Assembly (NCBI GenBank): GCA_015067215.1
Contig: SVMW01000001.1
Span: 35,533-99,532 of the forward strand
Origin: Oscillospiraceae bacterium
Lineage (GTDB): Bacteria; Bacillota; Clostridia; Oscillospirales; Ruminococcaceae
Direction of reading: 5' to 3'
DNA: 64,000 bases
Within the stretch, counting starts at the first letter, position 1; each line of letters opens with the position of its first letter. Under the pieces are notes generated by a model. It made no database searches. It saw only the letters and a list, made by a program, of their open reading frames with translations, and was not told the origin of the DNA. The position numbers and the translations under genes are program-made. Of the stretch, positions 25,522-33,673 are shown piece after piece.

Positions 25522-25717
25522 AGCATTTCTATCCTTTATGTATAATATGTATCACAAATTACAATTTGTATATCAATTTTGCAGTTTTTAAAGCAGCGGG
25601 CAGGCGGTTTTGCTGCCCGATTGCACAATGATGAACAGCAGATTTGAACGTCAGGCCATTGCCGTACGCACCAACGCCATCAGAACGGATATTGCTTTGT
25701 ACGGGCAGCAAGCTGCA

Positions 25718-26014
25718 TTAACAGAAAATTGCCAGCAGAATAACTGTTATAAGGCCGCATATGCCAATGGCAACACTGCTGAGCGCACCCTGAACTTCGC
25801 CGATTTCCACCGCCTTGGTGGTACCGATAACGTGGCTGCAGCTGCCGATGGCAACACCCTCGGCAACGGGGTTTTTTACTTTGAAAATTCTGCTCAGCAA
25901 TGGTGCAAGCACCGCCCCCTCAACCCCTGTGATAAGCACGGCAATAACGGTGACGCCTGCAAGACCTCCGTTTAAACGGCTGATTTCCACCGCTATCGGG
26001 TTGGTGCAGCTTTT
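25718..26014 (-). pseudogene. lrgB: lrgB, 5-prime deleted remnant
   Basis: The frame reads GKSCTNPIAVEISRLNGGLA, then GVEGAVLAPLLSRIFKVKNP and GIAIGSCSHVIG-type sequence (AIGSCSHVIGTTKAVEIGEV). This is the C-terminal 95 or so residues of LrgB, normally about 230 residues. The first 130-140 residues are missing and the remnant overlaps the 3-prime end of lrgA in another frame, as though an internal deletion joined them. A GTG at 25990 could start a 90-residue product. The gap 25522-25717 to its left shows only a weak hairpin. Confidence 0.75.
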
Positions 26015-26382
26015 GCCCCCCTTTTGTCCTGCCAGTTTATAACCGCCTGCGCAGTCAGCGCTGCGGCGGCGTAAACCACGGGAGTAGTGAGCAGCACAAC
26101 AACGGCAAACAGCACAAGGTTTGCACTGATGATGTGTGTGTATTCCAGCAGGCTCACCCCCAGCGGCACAAACAAAAGTGCCATATTGCCAAGGAGAAAG
26201 TCCGATGTGGGTTTTATATTTTCGTATTTTACCGCTTTAAGTGCCAGCAGCAGCAACAGTATAAGCATACTGAGCACGCTGGCTGAAAATTTGAAAGGCA
26301 GCAAAGGAGCAATAAACTCCCCTGCAAGACAGACCGCCAGCAGCAGCGCAAGCTGAAAGGATATATGCATAGCTTTGTTCAT
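25993..26382 (-). CDS. lrgA: LrgA/CidA family holin-like membrane protein
   Basis: A 129-residue protein with four hydrophobic helices and the family stretch MALLFVPLGVSLLEY. LrgA/CidA proteins act with LrgB/CidB in murein hydrolase control and metabolite export. The last 12 residues (DKRGAKAAPTR) are read through sequence that in another frame encodes the LrgB interior, so the native C-terminus is probably altered. RBS GAGGCG. Without LrgB it may be non-functional. Confidence 0.85.
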   Translation of the reverse strand: MNKAMHISFQLALLLAVCLAGEFIAPLLPFKFSASVLSMLILLLLLALKAVKYENIKPTSDFLLGNMALLFVPLGVSLLEYTHIISANLVLFAVVVLLTTPVVYAAAALTAQAVINWQDKRGAKAAPTR

Positions 26383-26514
26383 AATACGCCTCGTTGTGAT
26401 TGTTATGAAATTATATTAGCCTATTTTTTGCATATGTGCAAGAGTGGCGGATATTTGTGCTGTATGGATGATATTTAAATATAAGAATTTGTCAGTAATA
26501 TGTTTTTGCAAAAC

Positions 26515-26543
26515 AAAAAAGCCACTCATCCGAGTGGCTTTTA
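26515..26543 (-). terminator. Terminator of the F420-ligase-like gene
   Basis: On the minus strand AAAAGCCACTC pairs with GAGTGGCTTTT around a tetra-base loop and is followed by more T residues, 44 bases after the stop. Confidence 0.88.
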
Positions 26544-26586
26544 TTATTTGTATGTTTTGCCTTTGGCTGTATCGACTGTTGGTTAA

Positions 26587-27780
26587 TTAGTCGTTGGAAT
26601 AGTTGTCAAAGTAACCCTGAATAAAGATAACAGGTGTGCCTTTGTCGCCGGAGCCTGATGTAAGGTCACAAAGTGAACCGATAAGGTCAGTGAGCTGACG
26701 TGGTGTTGTGCCCTGGCTTTCCATTGAGCCCATAAGGTCTTTCTTTTTGTTTGCGATATACTGTGTCATAGCGGCACGCAGTTCTTCGCCTTTCATGCCT
26801 GCAAACTGGTTGTCTGCAAGGTATTTGAGTTTAAGTTCGTTTGGCAGGCCAATAAGACCGTCTGTGAAACCAGGGGAAACAACAGGGTCTGCAAGTTCCC
26901 AGATTTTGCCCTGTGGGTCTTTGAATGCGCCGTCGCCGTAAACCATACATTCAAGCTTTTTGCCTGTTTTTTCAAGAAGTTTTGCCTGAAGTTCTGTAAC
27001 AAATTTTTCGCAGTCGCGTGGGAAAAGTTTAACTTTTTCTTCTGTTGCCTTGTTGGAACCGAGAAGACCGTACATTTCGTTGTAGCCTGAACCGTTGATG
27101 GATTCTGTCATAAGGTCATCAAGGCCGTAAACTTTTTCAGCACCTGCAGCTTTGAGCAGACGTTTGGAACGTGCACGGGAGTGAATGTCTGCACAGATAA
27201 CGCTCTTTGTGTAAGGGAGAATATCTGTTGCACGGTTTGCAAAGATAACTTCTGCTTCGCAGTTTTCGCTTGTGATAAGTTCTTTGTAGTATTCCACATA
27301 GTCAACCTGTGTAAACGGATGTGGGTTTTTGCCAAACAGACGGCGGTATTCTGCTTCGTCCATGATTGTGGACCAAGGGTTAACACCTTTTTCGTCCAGC
27401 TGGTCAAGAGATACAAGATGGTTGCCAACTTCGTCGGAAGGATAGCTGAGCATAAGCACAATTTTTTTAGCGCCGCGTGCGATGCCCTTGAGCACGATTG
27501 AAAAACGGTTGCGGGAAAGGATTGGAAAGATGAGACCGATTGTGTCATCACCAAATTTATTTTTTACATCCGTTGCAATGTCATCACAGGTAATATAGTT
27601 GCCCTGTGCACGTGCAACAACTGCTTCGGTTACACCAACGATGTCGCGGTCGTTAACCTTGATATTTTCTTCTTCAAATGCTTCCAGCAAGCTCTGAACT
27701 GTGATATCTACAAGGTTGTCGCCTTCAACGATGATAGGTGTTCTGATACCTCTGGATACTGCGCCTATTGTTCTTGACAT
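26587..27780 (-). CDS. F420-0:gamma-glutamyl ligase family (CofE-like) protein, role unknown
   Basis: A 397-residue protein. Residues 1-120 match the CofE/FbiB ligase fold as found in Firmicutes (IGAVSRGIRTPIIVEGDNLV, DIVGVTEAVVARAQGNY, FPILSRNRFSIVLKGIARGA), followed by VVSPGFTDGLIGLPNELKLK. CofE adds glutamates to coenzyme F420 in archaea and actinobacteria. Clostridia are not known to make F420, so the true substrate is unclear. It is monocistronic, well terminated, with GGGAGGG upstream of the ATG. Confidence 0.75.
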   Translation of the reverse strand: MSRTIGAVSRGIRTPIIVEGDNLVDITVQSLLEAFEEENIKVNDRDIVGVTEAVVARAQGNYITCDDIATDVKNKFGDDTIGLIFPILSRNRFSIVLKGIARGAKKIVLMLSYPSDEVGNHLVSLDQLDEKGVNPWSTIMDEAEYRRLFGKNPHPFTQVDYVEYYKELITSENCEAEVIFANRATDILPYTKSVICADIHSRARSKRLLKAAGAEKVYGLDDLMTESINGSGYNEMYGLLGSNKATEEKVKLFPRDCEKFVTELQAKLLEKTGKKLECMVYGDGAFKDPQGKIWELADPVVSPGFTDGLIGLPNELKLKYLADNQFAGMKGEELRAAMTQYIANKKKDLMGSMESQGTTPRQLTDLIGSLCDLTSGSGDKGTPVIFIQGYFDNYSND

Positions 27781-27896
27781 AAAATGCCCTCCCTTAAAAT
27801 TACCTGCGGCAAGGTGAATTTTCTCTGAAAATTCCCTGTTTTTGCCGACAAGCTATTATATAGCAAAATATCTTATAATTCAAGATACTTTTTTAA

Positions 27897-28502
27897 TTAG
27901 TTTAACGATTTCAGCAAAAGTGTGTAAGCTGTCTGTTTTTTTTGTTCAATTTGACATACACTTTCGTTGCATGAAGGTAAGTGCTGACAGGAAGTTACAC
28001 ACGCAAGATTGGCTTTTATTGCCATTGCGATATATCCGCTGTCAAACTGCAGCTTTATTGCTCCCTCATCTGCACCGCTTTTGAGTATTTCCATTATAAT
28101 TGCGTTGCATTTTTCCACGGCTTTCTGCACAGCATCGCTGTTCTGGCTGATAAGCTGTGAAATATCCACAACATCACCGCTTAAAACAAGGCGGCTTATC
28201 ATTGCAAAGCCGTTTTCCATACTGTTTTGCAGCAGGTCATAAAGGCTGAACACCTTGGCTTTGAAAGTCATATCCATTGCGGCAATTTGCTGTGCCGCAA
28301 TGGTGTCCTGCACAAGAAAATATGTGATGGCATTCAATATAATATCCTCTTTTGAGGAAAAATATTCATATAAGGTGCCTTTGCCCACGTTTGCGGCGGT
28401 GGCAATGTCCTGCACAGTTATATTATATATCTTTTTTCCCTCTTTGCAAAGAGAAAGTATGCCGCTGAAAATACAAATTTCCTTTTCGGAGTAGTTTTTC
28501 AT
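27897..28502 (-). CDS. TetR-family repressor of the RND exporter
   Basis: A 201-residue regulator. The N-terminal helix-turn-helix is clear (YNITVQDIATAANVGKGTLY, then EYFSSKEDIILNAI); the remainder is a helical ligand-binding domain that diverges between members. The start ATG lies 3 bases after the exporter stop with GAGGAG upstream, so it is the second gene of the exporter operon. A perfect 16-bp palindrome at the exporter promoter is its likely operator. Confidence 0.9.
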   Translation of the reverse strand: MKNYSEKEICIFSGILSLCKEGKKIYNITVQDIATAANVGKGTLYEYFSSKEDIILNAITYFLVQDTIAAQQIAAMDMTFKAKVFSLYDLLQNSMENGFAMISRLVLSGDVVDISQLISQNSDAVQKAVEKCNAIIMEILKSGADEGAIKLQFDSGYIAMAIKANLACVTSCQHLPSCNESVCQIEQKKQTAYTLLLKSLN

Positions 28503-28505
28503 CCC

Positions 28506-31500
28506 TTACTCCTCCTCAAAATCCACTTCGATAACTCTGAGCGGTTTTTTGTGCAGCATTGCATACAGACTTGGCACAAGGAACAAGGTGAGCAGTGTTG
28601 CATAGGAAAGACCGCCGATGGAAACAATCGCCATGCCCTGGCTCATCTCGGCACCCATGCCTACGCCAAACGCCATTGTGGACATTGCAAGGATAGTGGT
28701 GAGTGCTGTCATAAGGATTGGTCGCATACGGTCAACACCTGTTTTTACAAGAGCGTCGTACATTTCCATGCCCTCTGCACGCAGCTGGTTTACATAGTCG
28801 ATAAACACGATACCGTTGTTAACAACAACACCTGCAAGCACAAGGAAGCCAATCATTGAAACAACGCTGAGCACCGTGCCTGTAAGCTGAAGTGCCAGCA
28901 GACCGCCTGTAAACGCCATAGGAATGGTTAACAGAACGATAAACGGTGATTTGAGGCTCTGGAACTGTGCCACCATAATGAGATAGATAAACACAACTGC
29001 AAGGAGAATCATAAGTGCCATATCGCCCATCATTTCCATAACCATCTGGTTTTCACCGCCTACATCAAGCTGATAGCCGTCAGGCAGTTCGTATGCTTCA
29101 ACAGCAGCCTGTGCCTCGCGGCTTACAAGGGTGGAGTTTACGCCGTTTTCAAAGGCTGCGGAAACAGTGTAGGTGCGGGACTGGTTGTCGCGGCTGATGG
29201 TCTGCGGGCTCTGTGCTGTTGTGATGGTTGCCACATCACCCAGAGTAACGCTTTCCTCTTCGCCGTCATCGTTGATTTTTGTTGCAAGTTCCAGACTTTC
29301 AATAGTGTCACGGGTGTACGGTGCGTCAGATGTGATGTAGCCCGACAGGTCCTTGCCGTCAAAGGTAAAGGTTGTGGTGGTTGTCTGTTCGGTAAGAGCA
29401 GCTGCAACCGACTGATAAATCTGTGCTGTCATCAGCCCTTCCTTCATAGCTGCGGTTTTGTCAATTTCGATACGCATCTCGTTTGAACGTCTGCCGCTGC
29501 CGTCGTCAACTGAGGCAACACCGTCAATGCCTTTCAGTATTCCGGCAAGGTCGGCAGAAATTTTGCCCAGTGTGTCAAAGTCGTTGCCTTTGATTGCAAC
29601 GGAGAATCCGCTGCCGCCAAGGGCGGACATATCAATACTTTCGGTAATGACATTAAGTGTGTCTGCATACTCAGGCAGTTCAGACTCGATAAGTGCACCC
29701 AGTTCACTGTTGGAAAGTGTGCGGTCTTCGGTAAGAACAACATAGAAGGACAGGGATTTGGAGTTGTCGGTGCTGCTTGTCATTGATGCAACCGATTCTC
29801 CCTCGCTCATAACCGCAACGGTGTCAACATCCTGCAGTTTCTGTACACGCTGTGCAATGTCCCAGCCCTGTGCGTAAAGGTCGTCATCGCTTGTGGTGCC
29901 GTCCACAGTAAGTGTCATTGTCATCTGCGGACCGTCCATTGCAGGGATAAACGCCATTGGCATTGTGAGTGCATTGTAAACACTGAGCACAAGCAGTGCC
30001 ACAGCAAGCACAAGTGCAACCCATTTGTGTTTTAAGTTAACACGCAGTGCCTTTTCGTAAAGTTTTGTAAGTTTTGTAATGAATTTTGGAGATGCGTCGG
30101 TGGATTTGCCAAGCATATTGCTTGCAAGGCAAGGTACAAAGGTGAGTGCCACCAGCAAGCTTGCAACAAGCACATAGGCAATGGTGAGACCCATATCGGT
30201 GAAAATCTGGCGGGTCAGGCCCTGGGTGAACACAATCGGCACAAATACGCAGATTGTGGTAAGGGTGGAGGCAATAATTGCGCCGCCAACCTGTCTTGTG
30301 CCCACAACTGCGGCTTTGACCGCACTGTAACCTTCGTTTCGCAGGCGGTAGATGTTTTCAATAACAACGATACTGTTGTCAACCAGCATACCTACTGCAA
30401 GGGCAAGGCCGGACAGGGAAATCATATTGAGTGTAACATCGGTAAAATACATTGCCACAATTGCAACCAGAACAGACAGCGGAATGCTCATTGCAATGAT
30501 TGCAGTAGGGCGGAATGATTTGAGGAACAGCACAAGCACCAGCAGGGCAATAATGCCGCCGTACACAAGGTTTGAAAGAACACTCTGCACAACCATGTTA
30601 ATATAGTCGCCCTGGTCCATAAGTGTTGCAATGTGCAGTCCTTCGGTTTTTTGTTCCAGTTTGTTTATTGCTTCACTCACAGCTTCGCTGACCTGACTTG
30701 TGGAAGCAACGGAAGATTTGCTTACAGACAGCACAATGCCGTCGTTGCCGTTGATTTTTACAAAGCTGTCGCCGGAGTTGTCCTTTATTTCAACTGTGGC
30801 TACGTCCTTAAGATAAACAGGTTCAACACCGTCAAGGCCCATATCCACAAGCAGCAGATTTTTTAAGCTTTCAAGGTCATCGAATTTTTCGCCTACCTTT
30901 ACGGTAACACGTTCGTCCCCAAGCATAATGTAGCCTGCAGGCATTGAAAAGTTCTGTGCGGTAAGAATACCGCTGATGGTGGACTGTGTAACAAGGCTGT
31001 CGATGTTTGCGCTGCGCAAAGCTTCGTCACGGGCAGACTCAAATTCCTCAAGGCCTGCTTCTATTTCCTTTTCAAAAGCGTCAATCTGTGCAGTGCCTGC
31101 TGAAAAACCTGTTACGGCAGCCATCTGGGCTTTTTCAGCTTCAAGATAGCCTTTTTTGAGTTCGTCAACCATAGACTGCATACCCTGTGCCATAAGCTTT
31201 GACTGTGCAATCTGGCCGTCATACTCTGCAATTGCCTGTGTAAGTGCAGCGGAACCGCCTTTTACAATATCCATTGATATGCCCGATGCAGCAAGCTGTG
31301 TTTCGATAGCTGTTGCCTGTGCAGCAAGGTCACTTTTTACTTCGGCAACCGTTTTGGCCGCTTCGTAACCTTTGAGCATTGTATTCATTTTTTCCATTGC
31401 AGCTTTTTCTTCAGCCGGGAGCATTGGGTTCTGCACTGCCATATCAAGTGTGGCAGTAAGTGTGCCAACAGGTGTGGTATCACCAAACGGAGGCATCGCC

Positions 31501-32411
31501 GGAGGCAACTGTGCATTGATGCCTGCTATAAGACTGTCAATACCTGCAGGTGCAGCACGCAATCCGTCCAGACCTGCAAATGCAGTTTTCATCTGGTCGT
31601 TGTCCAGCACCGCCTTTTTAGCTTCCAGCTGACTTGTCTGGGACAGCATTGACTGCAGCTGTGCGTTGGCAGTATCCAGCTGATAGCTTACATCGGCAAG
31701 CTTTGCATAGGCATCATCACGCTGTTTTTCCAGTTCGGCACGGCCTTTTGCAAGCTCGGCCTTGCCGTCGTCAATTTCCTTTTTCACTTTGTAAAGGTTT
31801 TTGTCAACAGCTTTGAGAATTTCGTCATTTATCTTATCAATTTTTTCCTGATTGAGCTGAATGCTTACATAGTCTTTTACAAGGCCTGTAACATCAACTG
31901 TTGCAACGCCGTCGATACGTTCAAGATATGGTGACAGCTCGTTTTCGATATAAGCGGAAAGCTGTTTGATATCCATGCCGTCCATATCCACGCTCAGCAC
32001 CTGTACAGGCAGCAGATCAGGGTTAAGCTTCATAAGCATTGGTGTGGATACGGTGTCTTCAAAATAACCCTCCACCATATCAATGCTGCTGCTCATTTCT
32101 ATCATTGCCGAGTCCATGTTTACGCTCTGGGAAAACTCCATAATGATAATTGATGCGTTTTCCATAGAGATACTCTGCATGTTTTCAAGGCCGCTTGTGG
32201 TTGCAAGGGCACTTTCCAGAGGCTGGGTAACGGTGGTTTCCACCCGTTCAGGGCTTGCCCCCGGTGCAGTTGTCATTGCGATAACATACGGCAGGTCCAT
32301 TTTGGGCAGAAGGTCGGTGTTGAGACGGGTGAACGACACAATGCCAAGAACAAAAACCAGCACTACCGCAACCAGCACGGTAAAAGGTTTTTTAACAGAT
32401 AATTTGGTCAT
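28506..32411 (-). CDS. RND-family exporter permease with inserted coiled-coil
   Basis: A 1301-residue RND transporter with two repeats of six helices. The first helix starts at residue 10; the helix-4 signature is GLALAVGMLVDNSIVVIENI (AcrB Asp407-Asp408 becomes Asp-Asn), and the second-half counterpart is GVVVNNGIVFIDYVNQL. About 260 residues (roughly 205-465) are inserted into the first extracytoplasmic porter loop; they are Lys/Glu/Ala/Gln-rich and coiled-coil-like. There is no adaptor or outer-membrane gene, as expected in a monoderm. It likely exports a lipid, peptide or drug. RBS AAAGGA. Confidence 0.92.
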   Translation of the reverse strand: MTKLSVKKPFTVLVAVVLVFVLGIVSFTRLNTDLLPKMDLPYVIAMTTAPGASPERVETTVTQPLESALATTSGLENMQSISMENASIIIMEFSQSVNMDSAMIEMSSSIDMVEGYFEDTVSTPMLMKLNPDLLPVQVLSVDMDGMDIKQLSAYIENELSPYLERIDGVATVDVTGLVKDYVSIQLNQEKIDKINDEILKAVDKNLYKVKKEIDDGKAELAKGRAELEKQRDDAYAKLADVSYQLDTANAQLQSMLSQTSQLEAKKAVLDNDQMKTAFAGLDGLRAAPAGIDSLIAGINAQLPPAMPPFGDTTPVGTLTATLDMAVQNPMLPAEEKAAMEKMNTMLKGYEAAKTVAEVKSDLAAQATAIETQLAASGISMDIVKGGSAALTQAIAEYDGQIAQSKLMAQGMQSMVDELKKGYLEAEKAQMAAVTGFSAGTAQIDAFEKEIEAGLEEFESARDEALRSANIDSLVTQSTISGILTAQNFSMPAGYIMLGDERVTVKVGEKFDDLESLKNLLLVDMGLDGVEPVYLKDVATVEIKDNSGDSFVKINGNDGIVLSVSKSSVASTSQVSEAVSEAINKLEQKTEGLHIATLMDQGDYINMVVQSVLSNLVYGGIIALLVLVLFLKSFRPTAIIAMSIPLSVLVAIVAMYFTDVTLNMISLSGLALAVGMLVDNSIVVIENIYRLRNEGYSAVKAAVVGTRQVGGAIIASTLTTICVFVPIVFTQGLTRQIFTDMGLTIAYVLVASLLVALTFVPCLASNMLGKSTDASPKFITKLTKLYEKALRVNLKHKWVALVLAVALLVLSVYNALTMPMAFIPAMDGPQMTMTLTVDGTTSDDDLYAQGWDIAQRVQKLQDVDTVAVMSEGESVASMTSSTDNSKSLSFYVVLTEDRTLSNSELGALIESELPEYADTLNVITESIDMSALGGSGFSVAIKGNDFDTLGKISADLAGILKGIDGVASVDDGSGRRSNEMRIEIDKTAAMKEGLMTAQIYQSVAAALTEQTTTTTFTFDGKDLSGYITSDAPYTRDTIESLELATKINDDGEEESVTLGDVATITTAQSPQTISRDNQSRTYTVSAAFENGVNSTLVSREAQAAVEAYELPDGYQLDVGGENQMVMEMMGDMALMILLAVVFIYLIMVAQFQSLKSPFIVLLTIPMAFTGGLLALQLTGTVLSVVSMIGFLVLAGVVVNNGIVFIDYVNQLRAEGMEMYDALVKTGVDRMRPILMTALTTILAMSTMAFGVGMGAEMSQGMAIVSIGGLSYATLLTLFLVPSLYAMLHKKPLRVIEVDFEEE

Positions 32412-32594
32412 AGTTTTTTCCTTTATGAATTATTTTTATAAACAGATTATATTCTGCGTCAGACTGCCGCAATATGAAAGAGCAGTGGAAACACCGCCCG
32501 CAGTAATGCGGCTGATTAACATTTGAAAGGGAAAACAAAGTTTGCCCCTTTGCGGCTGCGGATAAACTTAATTTAAATCTGCGCACAAAAAACT

Positions 32595-32627
32595 GACCGA
32601 CCGGTCGGTCGGTTTGCTTGTATTATA
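32595..32627 (-). promoter_or_regulatory. TetR operator and -10 of the exporter operon
   Basis: GACCGACCGGTCGGTC (32595-32610) is a perfect 16-bp palindrome. On the minus strand it lies 11 bases after a TATAAT -10 element (32622-32627), so bound repressor would cover the transcription start. The leader to the exporter ATG is about 185 bases and contains no other recognised element. Confidence 0.7.
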
Positions 32628-32816
32628 ATAAAACTTTTCACATATATGTGCAAGGGCTTTCACACAATTTTCATTGAGAAAAATTTAATATTGCAAAAAT
32701 GTATTTTCTGACAGATGTTTTGTCCCCGCAACAGCCGGAAGCGACAAGTATTATAACATACTGCATAAAGCAAAAAATGGCGGATAATATCCATATATTA
32801 TTAAGTTAAAAAAATA

Positions 32817-32897
32817 TGTCATTCTGAGGAACGCAAGTAACGAAGAATCTCTCGGTTTGATTAAACAAGGAGATTCTCAGCTAAGCTCAGAATGACA
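32817..32897. repeat. Dispersed inverted repeat R1, copy 7
   Basis: From TGTCATTCTGAGGAACGCAA to GCTAAGCTCAGAATGACA, inner arms GAAGAATCTC and GGAGATTC. The other bases of the 32628-32970 gap show no gene. Confidence 0.85.
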
Positions 32898-32970
32898 TTT
32901 TACTTTATTAAATTGTTGCTTTTAAATAATGCCTATCTTAATTACACAGGGATAATGTGCACCCCTGCAG

Positions 32971-33138
32971 TTATTTTTCAAGTTCAATTTTTCCGTGTTC
33001 TGCTTCAAAGTTTTTTACACATTCGCGGATTAACATATTTATCTTATTGTTGGCAGTTCTGCCATCATATTCTGCTACATAACGCAACTTTTTCAATAAT
33101 TCTTCATCAATTCTTGTTGTAAAACTTTTTATAGCCAT
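32971..33138 (-). CDS. Ribbon-helix-helix (Arc-type) DNA-binding protein
   Basis: A 55-residue protein: MAIKSFTTRIDEELLKKLRY followed by VAEYDGRTANNKINMLIREC and VKNFEAEHGKIELEK. The short strand KSFTTRI and two helices with a TANNKIN turn are the Arc/ParD-like ribbon-helix-helix pattern. AGAGG lies 7 bases before the ATG. It is divergent from the second DYRQMY gene, with GACGTC sites between them, so it probably represses both directions. Compare the XRE-type partner at 13554 in the first module. Confidence 0.75.
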   Translation of the reverse strand: MAIKSFTTRIDEELLKKLRYVAEYDGRTANNKINMLIRECVKNFEAEHGKIELEK

Positions 33139-33155
33139 AAAAAAACCTCTTTTTT

Positions 33156-33224
33156 GACGTCATTATGGCTTCATAATACATTCAAGATGTGGTATAATGT
33201 GTCAAAAGACGTCTGATAGACGTC
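33156..33224 (+). promoter_or_regulatory. Divergent promoter region with three GACGTC sites
   Basis: GACGTC occurs at 33156, 33208 and 33219. The last two have centres 11 bp apart, one helical turn, directly downstream of a promoter (TTCATA 33170, TATAAT 33193, spacing 17). The first lies about five turns upstream, just ahead of the divergent gene's ribosome site. Such phased palindromes suit cooperative ribbon-helix-helix binding. Confidence 0.65.
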
Positions 33225-33245
33225 ACAAGTTAAAGGAGAAATATT

Positions 33246-33551
33246 ATGGAATACAACTTTGATGCTGATTACAGACAGATGTACATTAAATTGTTCAACG
33301 CTGTTACCGATGCAATAGCACAGCTGGAACAGCAAAACTACGGCATTGCGGCAAATCTCCTGAAAAACGCACAGGCCGAAAGCGACATTCCGATAAGAAA
33401 ACATAAATACCCGACAACACACTGCAAAGTGTGCTGTCGGGTACATTTTTGCCTGTTTTTGCAGAAAAAGTGCTGCTGCAAGGAAAAGACACGCTGCACT
33501 ACTTTGTGTAATGCAAGTGTCGCTGACGCCGCAGCAGTCTTTTTGTGTTAA
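33246..33551 (+). CDS. DYRQMY-motif protein, copy 2, fused into the structured element
   Basis: The first 45 residues (MEYNFDADYRQMYIKLFNAV, then TDAIAQLEQQNYGIAANLLK and NAQAE) match copy 1. From residue 46 the frame runs straight into the 206-bp element and continues 56 residues as a cysteine-rich tail (CKVCCRVHFCLF...) that looks like chance translation. About nine native C-terminal residues seem to have been replaced. RBS AAAGGAG. The product may be tolerated or broken. Confidence 0.6.
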   Translation: MEYNFDADYRQMYIKLFNAVTDAIAQLEQQNYGIAANLLKNAQAESDIPIRKHKYPTTHCKVCCRVHFCLFLQKKCCCKEKTRCTTLCNASVADAAAVFLC

Positions 33552-33586
33552 AAATCAGGTTTGTGTTTTCTTGTTGGGAGGTCGCT
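33381..33586 (+). repeat. 206-bp structured element with terminal inverted repeats, copy 2
   Basis: It has the same length as copy 1 and a colinear alignment without gaps. The first hairpin (33409-33442) keeps its pairing through compensating changes, and the terminal repeats keep pairing partly through G-T wobbles. Its left end lies inside the DYRQMY copy 2 reading frame. The flanks show none of the CACCCCTT pairing seen around copy 1. Confidence 0.7.
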
Positions 33587-33618
33587 TATGTGAAGAAATT
33601 TTTATCAGATAAAACAAT

Positions 33619-33646
33619 CCCCGCACAGATAAATTTCTGTGCGGGG
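33619..33646. terminator. Bidirectional terminator between the small module and jag
   Basis: CCCCGCACAG pairs with CTGTGCGGGG around an 8-base loop, with T-rich tails on both strands. It separates the plus-strand module from the minus-strand jag operon. Confidence 0.82.
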
Positions 33647-33673
33647 TTCGCCTTTTATAAACCATTTTTTTAA

